Shown in pieces: positions 1 through 5,497 of a stretch of 5,497 bases of DNA (position 1 is its first letter; each line of letters opens with the position of its first letter). The DNA is taken from NCBI GenBank assembly GCA_902767285.1, contig CACXHC010000031.1:1-5497 (forward strand). Direction: 5' to 3'. The position numbers were made by a program, and so were the translations under genes. Below the pieces are notes generated by a model that worked only from the letters and a program-made list of their open reading frames with translations, did not search any database and was not told the origin of the DNA. The stretch comes from an uncultured Ruminococcus sp. GTDB lineage: Bacteria; Bacillota; Clostridia; Oscillospirales; Acutalibacteraceae.

Positions 1-37
1 TAATAAAAACTAAAGTAAAACCAGACAAAATATTTTC

Positions 38-78
38 TCTTCTTTTTTTTGAAAAAAAAAGAAGCAAAAAAAACTTTT
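38..78 (+). repeat. Poly-T/poly-A hairpin repeat, copy 1
   Basis: This is a palindrome of CTTC followed by eight T (39-50) and eight A followed by GAAG (53-64), with two bases between the arms, then a box of C, eight A and CTTTT (65-78). Positions 38-77 are identical, base for base over 40 nt, to 5336-5375, and the reverse complement occurs with small run-length changes at 3263-3306. It lies in non-coding DNA upstream of pyrK. On the + strand the hairpin is followed by CAAAAAAAAC rather than a T tract, so it does not look like an intrinsic terminator of any upstream gene. An interspersed non-coding repeat is the best description; function is unknown. Confidence 0.8.
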
Positions 79-118
79 ACTATATAAATTTTATGCGGTT
101 CAACTAACATTCTATAAA

Positions 119-146
119 TTAGCAAATAAAATGTTTTTTATACAAT
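119..146 (+). promoter_or_regulatory. Possible weak promoter upstream of pyrK
   Basis: TTAGCA (119-124) and TACAAT (141-146), separated by 16 bp, match the sigma-A consensus at four of six and five of six positions. If used, transcription would start near 152, just before the GC-containing hairpin at 167-202. In DNA this AT-rich such matches arise by chance, and the operon may instead be read from a promoter beyond the left edge. I saw no PyrR binding loop or other known pyrimidine attenuator in the 228-nt leader. Confidence 0.2.
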
Positions 147-202
147 TAAAGTTTTTTGGAAAGGGTTTGGGAAAACCTTTTTTTCAAAAAAGGTTTTCCC
201 AA
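144..202 (-). repeat. Hairpin repeat of a second type sharing the AATTAAAGTTTTTT box
   Basis: The box AATTAAAGTTTTTT (144-157) is followed by a perfect 17-bp inverted repeat: arm 167-183 (TTGGGAAAACC plus six T) and arm 186-202, separated by TC. The box matches the outer box of the poly-T/poly-A repeats; with the copy at 5336-5379 the shared block is 17 nt, 141-157 here against the complement of 5366-5382. The hairpin differs, with GGG/CCC and ACC/GGT steps making it much more stable. It ends 11 nt before the pyrK ribosome binding site. Neither strand has a T tract directly after the stem, so I do not call it a terminator. The strand is given so that the box orientation agrees with copies 1 and 3. 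Confidence 0.75.
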
Positions 203-213
203 GAAAGCCAATT

Positions 214-220
214 AAGGAGG
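214..220 (+). promoter_or_regulatory. Ribosome binding site that fixes the pyrK GTG start
   Basis: AAGGAGG lies 8 nt before the GTG at 229. The next in-frame ATG, at 241, would be 20 nt away, too far for this site, so the GTG is the likelier initiation codon. Confidence 0.85.
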
Positions 221-228
221 GATTTGTT

Positions 229-963
229 GTGAATAATGGTATGTACAAAATTTCTTCAAACAAAAAAATCGCCAAAGATGTTTACAAAATGGTTCTTTTA
301 GGTGACACCTCGGCAATTACGGCATCAGGACAGTTTGTAAACATTAAGTTAGATGGATTCTATCTCCGCAGACCTATTTCGATATGCGACTACGACAGCG
401 ACACCATAACTCTAATATATAAAGTTGTCGGTCAGGGTACGGAGAGCATGAGCCATCTTGTTTTGGGGACTCGTGTTGATGTGCTTGTCGGACTCGGCAA
501 CGGCTACGATACTTCAAAAAGCGGTGATTCTCCGCTGCTTATAGGCGGAGGCGTGGGCGTTCCACCAATGTTCAACTTGTGCAAAAGACTCTTAGATGAA
601 GGCAAAAAGCCCTCTGTTATTTTGGGGTTCAATACAAAAGATGAGGTCTTTTATGAAGATGAGTTCAAGCAACTCGGAGTTGATGTATTTGTAACTACCG
701 TTGACGGCTCGCACGGCACAAAGGGATTCGTTACGGACGCATTCGACAAAATCGGAAATTATACTTATTTCTACACCTGTGGCCCTCTGCCGATGTTTAA
801 GGCGGTCTATAACAGCACAAAAACGAGCGGTCAGTTCAGTTTTGAAGAGCGTATGGGCTGTGGGTTCGGTGCTTGTATGGGCTGTACTTGCAAAACAAAA
901 TACGGCAATAAACGAATCTGCAAAGACGGCCCCGTTCTGGAAAAGGAGGAGATCTTATGGTAA
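229..963 (+). CDS. pyrK: Dihydroorotate dehydrogenase B, electron transfer subunit PyrK
   Basis: PyrK is the FAD and [2Fe-2S] partner of class 1B dihydroorotate dehydrogenase. It moves electrons from the FMN of PyrD to NAD+ in a cytosolic PyrD2-PyrK2 complex. The 244-residue protein has the family's ferredoxin-reductase layout. The FAD-binding motif LRRPIS is at 46-51, the glycine-rich nucleotide-binding stretch GGGVGVPP at 106-113, and CGP at 184-186 precedes the C-terminal cluster domain. That domain carries Cys211, Cys216, Cys219 and Cys231 in C-X4-C-X2-C-X11-C spacing, as expected for the PyrK iron-sulfur site; Cys221 is an extra cysteine within the loop. The length is close to characterised PyrK proteins. 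The start is GTG, chosen for its AAGGAGG site. The 3' end overlaps pyrD by 7 nt, so the two subunits are probably translated together. Nothing suggests damage. Confidence 0.97.
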   Translation: MNNGMYKISSNKKIAKDVYKMVLLGDTSAITASGQFVNIKLDGFYLRRPISICDYDSDTITLIYKVVGQGTESMSHLVLGTRVDVLVGLGNGYDTSKSGDSPLLIGGGVGVPPMFNLCKRLLDEGKKPSVILGFNTKDEVFYEDEFKQLGVDVFVTTVDGSHGTKGFVTDAFDKIGNYTYFYTCGPLPMFKAVYNSTKTSGQFSFEERMGCGFGACMGCTCKTKYGNKRICKDGPVLEKEEILW

Positions 964-1868
964 ATACAAAAGTAAATTTGAGCGGTCTTGTCCTCGATAA
1001 TCCCGTAATACCGGCGAGCGGTACTTTCGGTTTCGGTTACGAATTTGCCGATATTTATGACATAAATATTCTTGGTTCTATATCGTGCAAGGGAACAACA
1101 AAGGAACCTCGTTTCGGAAATCCTACTCCGAGAATTGCCGAATGTACCGAAGGGCTTATAAATTCAGTGGGACTTCAAAATCCCGGAGTTGATAAGGTTA
1201 TTTCCGAAGAACTTCCCAAATTGTCAAAAGTTTACAAAAAACCGGTAATCGCAAATATAAGCGGATTTTCGGTTGATGATTACGCATATTCCTGTCAGAA
1301 AATCAACGACTGCGAGCAAGTCGGCATTATCGAAGTAAATGTAAGCTGTCCGAATGTTCACAACGGCGGAATGAGTTTCGGTACTTCTGCCAAATCCGCA
1401 TACGAGGTCACAAAAGCCGTAAAATCTGTTACGACTAAACCCGTATACATAAAACTCAGCCCGAACGTTACGGATATAGCCGAAATTGCCAAGGCCTGCG
1501 AAGATGCCGGTGCAGACGGAATCTCGCTTATAAATACTCTCCTCGGAATGAAAATAGACCTTAAAACCCGCAAACCTGTTATAGCCAACAAAATGGGCGG
1601 ATTTTCGGGGCCGGCGATTTTCCCTGTTGCCGTGAGAATGATCTATCAAGTTTACGAGGCTGTCAAAATACCGATAATCGGCATGGGCGGTGTATCGTCT
1701 GCCCGTGACGTTATTGAAATAATGCTCGCCGGAGCAACCGCTGTTCAAGTTGGTGCGGCAAATCTTGTTGATCCGTTTGCGTGCAAAAAAATAATAGAAG
1801 ATCTGCCGGACGTAATGCAAAAATACGGAATCGCAGATATTTCGGAAATTATAGGAGGTAGTCACTAA
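957..1868 (+). CDS. pyrD: Dihydroorotate dehydrogenase B, catalytic subunit PyrD (class 1B)
   Basis: PyrD oxidises dihydroorotate to orotate with FMN, the fourth step of UMP synthesis, in complex with PyrK. The 303-residue sequence is a complete TIM-barrel enzyme. It shows the N-terminal [11 protein letters not shown] block (15-25), a conserved lysine in SCKGTT (Lys45), the orotate-binding NSVGLQNPG (69-77), and NVSCPN (128-133) with catalytic base Cys131. Further on are IKLSPN with Lys166, LINT (191-194), GGFSGP (214-219), and the phosphate/FMN-binding GMGGV (242-246) and GAAN (266-269). A catalytic cysteine, rather than serine, together with the adjacent pyrK identifies class 1B, so NAD+ rather than quinone or fumarate is the expected acceptor. 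The ATG lies 6 nt after AAGGAGGA (943-950) and overlaps the pyrK stop. The stop overlaps the pyrF start by one base (TAATG). Confidence 0.98.
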   Translation: MVNTKVNLSGLVLDNPVIPASGTFGFGYEFADIYDINILGSISCKGTTKEPRFGNPTPRIAECTEGLINSVGLQNPGVDKVISEELPKLSKVYKKPVIANISGFSVDDYAYSCQKINDCEQVGIIEVNVSCPNVHNGGMSFGTSAKSAYEVTKAVKSVTTKPVYIKLSPNVTDIAEIAKACEDAGADGISLINTLLGMKIDLKTRKPVIANKMGGFSGPAIFPVAVRMIYQVYEAVKIPIIGMGGVSSARDVIEIMLAGATAVQVGAANLVDPFACKKIIEDLPDVMQKYGIADISEIIGGSH

Positions 1869-2572
1869 TGGGTAAAGATGTTATTGTTGCTTGTGATTTC
1901 AGCAGTAAAGAGGAAGTTTTTGGATTTCTCGACAAGTTTTCGAATGAGGAGCAGAAACCTTTCGTCAAAATAGGCATGGAGCTTTTTTATGCCGAAGGCC
2001 CCGAAATCGTCAGAGAAATTAAAGCAAGAGGACACAAGATTTTTCTTGACCTTAAACTCTACGACATTCCCAACACTGTAATGAAAGCTATGAAAGTTCT
2101 CTCTACACTCGATATAGACATGACGAACGTTCACGCAAGCGGTACAAGTGCCATGATGGAAGCCGCTATAAAAGGTCTTACTCGTGCGGACGGCTCAAGA
2201 CCTATTTTGATTGGCGTTACCATGCTTACATCTACAAGCGAAGAACGTATGCGTAACGAACTCTTGATAAACGAAAATATCGACACAGTTGTTATGAGCT
2301 ATGCCATGAACTCCAAAAAAGCCGGTCTTGACGGCGTTGTATGCTCACCGCTGGAGGCTAAAAAAGTTCATGAGATATGCGGTAAAAATTTTGTTACGGT
2401 AACTCCCGGAGTCAGATTTGCTGATGGCGAAATCGGCGACCAAGTTAGAGTTATGACTCCCGCTCAGGCTAAAGAAATCGGCTCCGATTACATTGTTGTA
2501 GGCAGACCCATCACTCAAGCCGCCGACCCTGTTGGAGCATATCTCCGCTGTGTTGCCGATTTTGTGGGTTAA
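1868..2572 (+). CDS. pyrF: Orotidine 5'-phosphate decarboxylase PyrF
   Basis: PyrF converts OMP to UMP, the last step of the pathway, without a cofactor. The 234-residue protein is full length for the short bacterial group of this family. It has substrate-contacting Asp10 (VACDF), Lys34 in VKIGMEL, and the signature catalytic array D-x-K-x-x-D in [10 protein letters not shown] (Asp61, Lys63, Asp66). TPGVR follows at 179-183 and the phosphate-binding VGRPI at 211-215. The ATG shares its A with the pyrD stop codon, and AGGAGG (1853-1858) sits 9 nt upstream inside the end of pyrD, so translation is probably coupled. The HAD phosphatase gene begins 6 nt after its stop. Confidence 0.98.
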   Translation: MGKDVIVACDFSSKEEVFGFLDKFSNEEQKPFVKIGMELFYAEGPEIVREIKARGHKIFLDLKLYDIPNTVMKAMKVLSTLDIDMTNVHASGTSAMMEAAIKGLTRADGSRPILIGVTMLTSTSEERMRNELLINENIDTVVMSYAMNSKKAGLDGVVCSPLEAKKVHEICGKNFVTVTPGVRFADGEIGDQVRVMTPAQAKEIGSDYIVVGRPITQAADPVGAYLRCVADFVG

Positions 2573-2578
2573 ACATCT

Positions 2579-3232
2579 ATGTTTAAGTATCTATTTTTCG
2601 ATTTGGACGGAACTGTTACAGATTCGGCAGAAGGTATTTTAAATTCGGTAGCGTATGCCCTCAACAAATTAGGCATTTCGGTTGAAGATAAATCGACCCT
2701 TCTGCCGTTTGTCGGTCCGCCCCTGACGGATTCGTTCAAAAGTATATACGGATTTGATGACGAGAAATCTCAGCTCGGTGTTAAATATTACAGAGAATAT
2801 TATTCTGACAAAGGAATTTTCGAAAATAAAGTGTATTCGGGCATCGAAAATATGCTTATAAATCTGCGTAGCAAAGGCAAAAAAATTATTCTTGCAACGT
2901 CCAAGCCTCAAAATTACGCCGAAATAATTCTCGACCATTTTGGAATATCGAAATATTTCGACATTATCGCCGGCAGTACGTTCGATTGCTCCAGACGCAC
3001 AAAAACCGATGTTTTGAATTATGCCATTGAGCAAATCGGCATGACTGATTATTCACAAGGCATCATGATTGGTGACCGAAAACACGATATAATCGGAGCA
3101 AAGGAAGTCGGAATAAAATGTATCGCCGTTATGTACGGATACGGCAACAGAAACGAGTTTCAGACTTACGGTGCCGATTACATAATTGACGATGTAGAAC
3201 AACTCGAAATTTTTTTATCAGATAACGTATAA
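2579..3232 (+). CDS. HAD subfamily IA phosphatase, 5'-nucleotidase/phosphoglycolate phosphatase-like
   Basis: This 217-residue soluble protein has all four haloacid dehalogenase motifs. Motif I is FFDLDGTVTDS, with nucleophile Asp8 and general acid Asp10; motif II is ATSKP (Thr107/Ser108); motif III is Lys142 in RRTKTDVL; motif IV is GDRKHD, with Asp166 and Asp170 for Mg2+. A helical cap lies between about 15 and 90, including FVGPPLTDSF (44-53), as in phosphoglycolate phosphatase-like and 5'-nucleotidase-like relatives. It should be an active phosphomonoesterase. The substrate is not readable from sequence. The position directly after pyrF suggests, as inference only, a nucleoside monophosphate or pathway-related phosphate ester. 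No good ribosome binding site precedes the ATG (only GTGGG, 2564-2568), so it probably depends on coupling to pyrF. No gene symbol is given because names such as gph would overstate what is known. Confidence 0.9.
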   Translation: MFKYLFFDLDGTVTDSAEGILNSVAYALNKLGISVEDKSTLLPFVGPPLTDSFKSIYGFDDEKSQLGVKYYREYYSDKGIFENKVYSGIENMLINLRSKGKKIILATSKPQNYAEIILDHFGISKYFDIIAGSTFDCSRRTKTDVLNYAIEQIGMTDYSQGIMIGDRKHDIIGAKEVGIKCIAVMYGYGNRNEFQTYGADYIIDDVEQLEIFLSDNV

Positions 3233-3262
3233 TTAAATACATCGCAAAGACTTGCGTATACG

Positions 3263-3306
3263 AATTAAAGTTTTTTTTGCTTCTTTTTTTTCAAAAAAAG
3301 AAGAAG
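3263..3306 (-). repeat. Poly-T/poly-A hairpin repeat, copy 2 (inverted)
   Basis: Read on the - strand this is the same element as copies 1 and 3. On the + strand the order is AATTAAAG and eight T (3263-3278), then G, then the palindrome CTTC, eight T, C, seven A and GAAG (3280-3303). The A run is one base shorter than in the other copies, and an extra GAAG-like triplet follows. It fills much of the 105-nt gap between the phosphatase gene and pyrE. The sequence after the stem on the + strand is purine-rich, so it should not terminate transcription into pyrE. A weak separate stem (CGCAA 3243-3247, TTGCG 3252-3256) lies 14 nt before the T run and is too distant and short to call an attenuator. 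Confidence 0.8.
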
Positions 3307-3337
3307 AAAATAAATAAAAAAGAAAGGATATTTTATT

Positions 3338-3973
3338 ATGAATGAACTTATTGCAAAAGACTTATTATCAATAAACGCTGTATTTCTCCGTCCTGAGGAG
3401 CCTTTCACATGGGCGAGCGGAATAAAGAGTCCGATATACTGTGACAACCGTCTTACTCTGACTGCTCCGAAGGTTAGAAACGATGTTGAAAACGCTCTTG
3501 CTGACGTTGTAAGAACTCACTATCCCGAATGTGAAGTGCTTATGGGAACGAGTACCGCCGGAATCGCTCATGCGGCTATAACTGCGACTATTCTTGATTT
3601 ACCGATGGGATATGTTCGTTCCGGAGCAAAAGATCACGGTAGAGGGAATCAAATCGAAGGTAAGCTCGAAGCTGGTCAGAAAGTTGTTGTTATTGAAGAT
3701 TTGATTTCGACCGGCAAAAGCGTAATCGAAGTTGTAAACGCTCTGCGAGATGCCGGTGCAGAGGTAATCGGCATAGCGAGCATATTCACTTACGGTATGC
3801 AGAAGGGAATCGACTGTCTGGAAGCAGCGGGCGTTAAGAATGTCAGCCTGACGAATCTTGACGAGGTTGCCGAGGTTGCCGCAAATCAAGGATATATCCA
3901 GCCCGAAGATAAAGAAAAGCTCATCAAGTTCAGAGATAACCCCTCTGATGAAAGTTGGATAGGTGCAAAATAA
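3338..3973 (+). CDS. pyrE: Orotate phosphoribosyltransferase PyrE
   Basis: PyrE joins orotate to PRPP, giving OMP and pyrophosphate, the fifth step of UMP synthesis. The 211-residue protein belongs to the type I phosphoribosyltransferases. The N-terminal [16 protein letters not shown] block (23-38) contributes to orotate and PRPP binding. The flexible catalytic loop follows as [11 protein letters not shown] (98-108). The PRPP signature is [13 protein letters not shown] (116-128), with the acidic pair Glu120-Asp121. The length is typical. The start ATG is preceded by AAAGGA (3323-3328) at 9 nt spacing, weaker than the sites of pyrK and pyrD. It is the first gene of the second block and is separated from the phosphatase by a repeat-bearing gap. 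Its stop overlaps the pyrB start (TAATG). Confidence 0.97.
   Translation: MNELIAKDLLSINAVFLRPEEPFTWASGIKSPIYCDNRLTLTAPKVRNDVENALADVVRTHYPECEVLMGTSTAGIAHAAITATILDLPMGYVRSGAKDHGRGNQIEGKLEAGQKVVVIEDLISTGKSVIEVVNALRDAGAEVIGIASIFTYGMQKGIDCLEAAGVKNVSLTNLDEVAEVAANQGYIQPEDKEKLIKFRDNPSDESWIGAK
3961..3965 (+). promoter_or_regulatory. Ribosome binding site supporting the pyrB ATG at 3973
   Basis: AGGTG, inside the last codons of pyrE, lies 7 nt before the ATG at 3973. The longer reading frame opens at a TTG (3955) with no purine-rich site at a useful distance. It would add six residues (MDRCKI) outside the usual family start. Confidence 0.6.
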
Positions 3974-4887
3974 TGAGAAATTTAATTGATATTCTCGATT
4001 TATCGACCGACGAGATTAATCAACTCATTTCAACCGCCTGTGACATTATCGAAAATCCCAATAAATATGCCGAAAAATGCAAACGCAAAAAGCTGGCGAC
4101 TTTGTTTTTTGAACCTTCCACAAGAACCCGTCTTAGCTTTGAAGCGGCTATGTATGAGTTAGGCGGAAATGTTATCGGATTTTCGTCAAGCAGCAGTTCA
4201 TCAACAGCAAAAGGCGAAAGCGTGTCTGATACAATACAGGTTGTTTCGTGCTATGCTGATATTATCGCCATGCGTCACCCGAAGGAAGGGGCACCGATGG
4301 TGGCATCTATGGTCAGCAGTGTTCCGATAATCAACGCAGGCGACGGCGGACACAATCACCCAACGCAGACTCTCGCCGATTTGCTGACGATTTACAGAGA
4401 AAAAGGCGGTTTTGATAATCTCACGGTTGGTCTTTGCGGAGATTTAAAATTCGGCAGAACCGTACACTCGCTTATAAACGCTCTTTCGAGATACTCGGGC
4501 ATAAAATTTGTGCTTATCTCGCCTGATGAGCTGAAACTTCCCGATTATGTCGTTAACAACGTAATCATAAAAAACGATATTCCCTATGAAGAAACAACTG
4601 ATTTGATTTCCGCCATGCCAAATCTCGATATTCTTTATATGACGAGAGTTCAGAAGGAGCGTTTCTTTAATGAACAAGATTACATCAGGCTGAAAGACAG
4701 CTATATTTTAACGCCCGATAAACTTGAAAATGCAAAAGCCGATCTTTGTATAATGCACCCTCTGCCCCGAGTAAACGAAATTTCGGTTGCCGTTGACAAA
4801 GATCCTCGTGCGTGTTATTTCAAGCAAGTTCTTAACGGAAAATATATGCGAATGGCATTGATTCTCAAACTCTTGGAGGTGTCGTAA
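3973..4887 (+). CDS. pyrB: Aspartate carbamoyltransferase catalytic chain PyrB
   Basis: PyrB condenses carbamoyl phosphate with aspartate, the committed step of pyrimidine synthesis. From the ATG at 3973 the protein has 304 residues, normal for catalytic chains. The carbamoyl phosphate motif is [13 protein letters not shown] (45-57, with Ser49-Thr50-Arg51-Thr52). The loop that reaches into the neighbouring subunit's active site ends in TAKGES (Lys80). Arg101, HNHPTQ (127-132), Arg162 in GRTVHS, MTRVQ (223-227, with Arg225 and Gln227) and HPLP (262-265) follow in the expected order. HNHPTQ and TRVQ distinguish it from ornithine carbamoyltransferase. An unusual run of seven serines (71-77) sits in the mobile loop. 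The start codon overlaps the pyrE stop, and pyrI follows with no gap, so a PyrB-PyrI holoenzyme is expected. Confidence 0.98.
   Translation: MRNLIDILDLSTDEINQLISTACDIIENPNKYAEKCKRKKLATLFFEPSTRTRLSFEAAMYELGGNVIGFSSSSSSSTAKGESVSDTIQVVSCYADIIAMRHPKEGAPMVASMVSSVPIINAGDGGHNHPTQTLADLLTIYREKGGFDNLTVGLCGDLKFGRTVHSLINALSRYSGIKFVLISPDELKLPDYVVNNVIIKNDIPYEETTDLISAMPNLDILYMTRVQKERFFNEQDYIRLKDSYILTPDKLENAKADLCIMHPLPRVNEISVAVDKDPRACYFKQVLNGKYMRMALILKLLEVS
4875..4881 (+). promoter_or_regulatory. Ribosome binding site for the pyrI GTG start
   Basis: GGAGGTG within the last codons of pyrB lies 6 nt before the GTG at 4888, which directly follows the pyrB TAA. This strong site supports GTG as the pyrI start. 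Confidence 0.85.
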
Positions 4888-5331
4888 GTGGTAATTGATT
4901 CGATAAATGACGGAATTGTTATCGACCATATAACTTCCGGAATGAGCATGATTTTATACAAGTATCTCAATTTGGACAAGCTGACTTGCTCGGTAGCAAT
5001 AATTAAAAATGCTCCGAGTACCAAAAACGGCAAAAAAGATATTATCAAAATCGACCGCCCAATTGATATTGATGTTGATGTTCTGGGCTATCTTGACCCC
5101 GGTGTTTCGGTCAACGTCATTAAGGACGGCGAAATTATCAAGAAATTTCACCCCGGTCTGCCCGAAAAACTCGTGAATGTTATTATGTGCAAAAATCCTC
5201 GCTGTATCTCTCAGGAGGAGCAGGAAATTACTCATATCTTCAAATTGTCCGACCCCAATAAACGTGTCTATCGCTGCCTCTATTGCGAGTCCGCCGCTCC
5301 TCTCGACCTTAAACACATTAAACGCAAGTGA
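4888..5331 (+). CDS. pyrI: Aspartate carbamoyltransferase regulatory chain PyrI
   Basis: PyrI binds nucleotide effectors and a structural zinc, and links PyrB trimers into the allosteric holoenzyme. The 147-residue protein is close to the 153 residues of the E. coli chain. The N-terminal nucleotide-binding domain shows the hallmark GIVIDHI (9-15, with Asp13 and His14), and GKKDIIKID (48-56) places Lys54 where E. coli has effector-contacting Lys60. The C-terminal zinc domain has Cys101, Cys106, Cys130 and Cys133, with exactly the C-X4-C-X23-C-X2-C spacing of E. coli PyrI. Feedback control by CTP, UTP or ATP is therefore likely, though the direction of each effect cannot be read here. Initiation at GTG immediately after the pyrB stop suggests coupled, roughly stoichiometric translation. 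Confidence 0.97.
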   Translation: MVIDSINDGIVIDHITSGMSMILYKYLNLDKLTCSVAIIKNAPSTKNGKKDIIKIDRPIDIDVDVLGYLDPGVSVNVIKDGEIIKKFHPGLPEKLVNVIMCKNPRCISQEEQEITHIFKLSDPNKRVYRCLYCESAAPLDLKHIKRK

Positions 5332-5335
5332 TTTT

Positions 5336-5379
5336 TCTTCTTTTTTTTGAAAAAAAAAGAAGCAAAAAAAACTTTAATT
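5336..5379 (+). repeat. Poly-T/poly-A hairpin repeat, copy 3
   Basis: CTTC plus eight T (5337-5348) and eight A plus GAAG (5351-5362) form the palindrome, followed by C, eight A and CTTTAATT (5363-5379). It begins 4 nt after the pyrI stop. The 40 nt 5336-5375 equal 38-77 exactly, and the closing AATT is shared with copy 2. It has no T tract after the stem on the + strand; the real terminator lies further on. Immediately after it, TACGAG (5381-5386) and TTCGTA (5395-5400) could form a minor stem. Confidence 0.8.
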
Positions 5380-5419
5380 GTACGAGTTTTTTTATTCGTA
5401 TCTAATTTTGTATAAACTG

Positions 5420-5464
5420 AAACAAATCCGACTGCACAAGTACGCAGTCGGATTTGTTTTCTTT
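5420..5464 (+). terminator. Rho-independent terminator closing the pyr cluster
   Basis: A perfect 16-bp inverted repeat, arm 5420-5435 (AAACAAATCCGACTGC) and arm 5444-5459, encloses the 8-nt loop ACAAGTAC. The stem has a GC-containing inner half, and its 3' arm runs into the T-rich tail TTTGTTTTCTTTG. This is the geometry of an intrinsic terminator on the + strand, 88 nt after pyrI. The A-rich 5' flank could give weaker termination for a convergent transcript. Confidence 0.88.
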
Positions 5465-5497
5465 GTTATATAGTAAATATGTTCCCGTAAGTTTAAA

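Noticed and set aside
93..107. Four-codon leader peptide (ATG to TAA)
   Set aside because: No ribosome binding site, no run of regulatory codons and too short to support.
167..202. Leader hairpin as an intrinsic terminator or attenuator
   Set aside because: The stem is strong, but no T tract follows it directly on either strand and no alternative antiterminator pairing was evident. It is better described as part of a repeat.
701..1000. Same-strand 99-codon frame across the end of pyrK and start of pyrD
   Set aside because: It is a frame-shifted reading of pyrK and pyrD with no family resemblance. Both real genes are intact through this region.
1224..1865. Long antisense open frame (213 codons) opposite pyrD
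   Set aside because: It lies entirely within pyrD on the opposite strand, has no recognisable domain and reads as low-quality tyrosine/asparagine-rich sequence. It is a shadow of the strongly supported pyrD frame.
3228..3233. Perfect TATAAT at the end of the phosphatase gene as an internal promoter for pyrE
   Set aside because: It includes the stop codon, has no -35 match at 16-18 bp and no extended -10 TG. A lone hexamer in AT-rich DNA is weak evidence.
3955..3972. TTG start giving PyrB six extra residues
   Set aside because: No ribosome binding site at a suitable distance, and the extension is outside the normal family start. The ATG at 3973 overlaps the pyrE stop and has AGGTG 7 nt upstream.
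1..5497. CRISPR array, tRNA, rRNA, insertion sequence or defence genes
   Set aside because: No regularly spaced direct repeats, no tRNA or rRNA-like stretch and no transposase or defence domain on either strand. The only repeats are the hairpin elements described.

Overview
The window carries a compact, single-strand pyrimidine (UMP) biosynthesis gene cluster of a low-to-moderate GC anaerobic Firmicute. A clostridial, Oscillospiraceae/Ruminococcaceae-like gut bacterium is my best guess. The guess rests on four things seen here: strong AAGGAGG-type ribosome binding sites, a class 1B (NAD-linked) dihydroorotate dehydrogenase made of PyrD and PyrK, a separate PyrI regulatory chain for aspartate transcarbamoylase (usual in Clostridia, absent from Bacilli), and very AT-rich intergenic DNA with dispersed hairpin repeats. 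The taxonomic call is inference; no ribosomal RNA or other marker is present.

Layout, all on the + strand. Positions 1-228 are a non-coding leader with two hairpin repeats and at most a weak promoter. Block one follows: pyrK (229-963), pyrD (957-1868), pyrF (1868-2572) and a HAD-family phosphatase (2579-3232), with overlaps or a 6-nt gap at every junction. A 105-nt gap (3233-3337) holds another hairpin repeat. Block two is pyrE (3338-3973), pyrB (3973-4887) and pyrI (4888-5331), again overlapping or abutting. Positions 5332-5497 hold a further repeat copy and a strong rho-independent terminator (5420-5464) that closes the cluster.

The encoded enzymes act together in the cytoplasm. PyrB/PyrI makes carbamoyl-aspartate. 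PyrD/PyrK oxidises dihydroorotate to orotate, passing electrons to NAD+. PyrE adds phosphoribosyl from PRPP to give OMP. PyrF decarboxylates OMP to UMP. Carbamoyl phosphate synthetase (carAB) and dihydroorotase (pyrC) are not in the window and must lie elsewhere or upstream. The HAD phosphatase is not a standard pathway enzyme; its place in the operon suggests nucleotide or phosphometabolite housekeeping, but its substrate cannot be read from sequence.

The coding content is ordinary core metabolism and I see no new system in it. The least explained structure is a small family of intergenic hairpin repeats: three near-identical poly-T/poly-A palindromes and one relative that shares only the flanking box AATTAAAGTTTTTT. 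They bracket the two gene blocks. Next in interest are the HAD gene and a seven-serine loop in PyrB.
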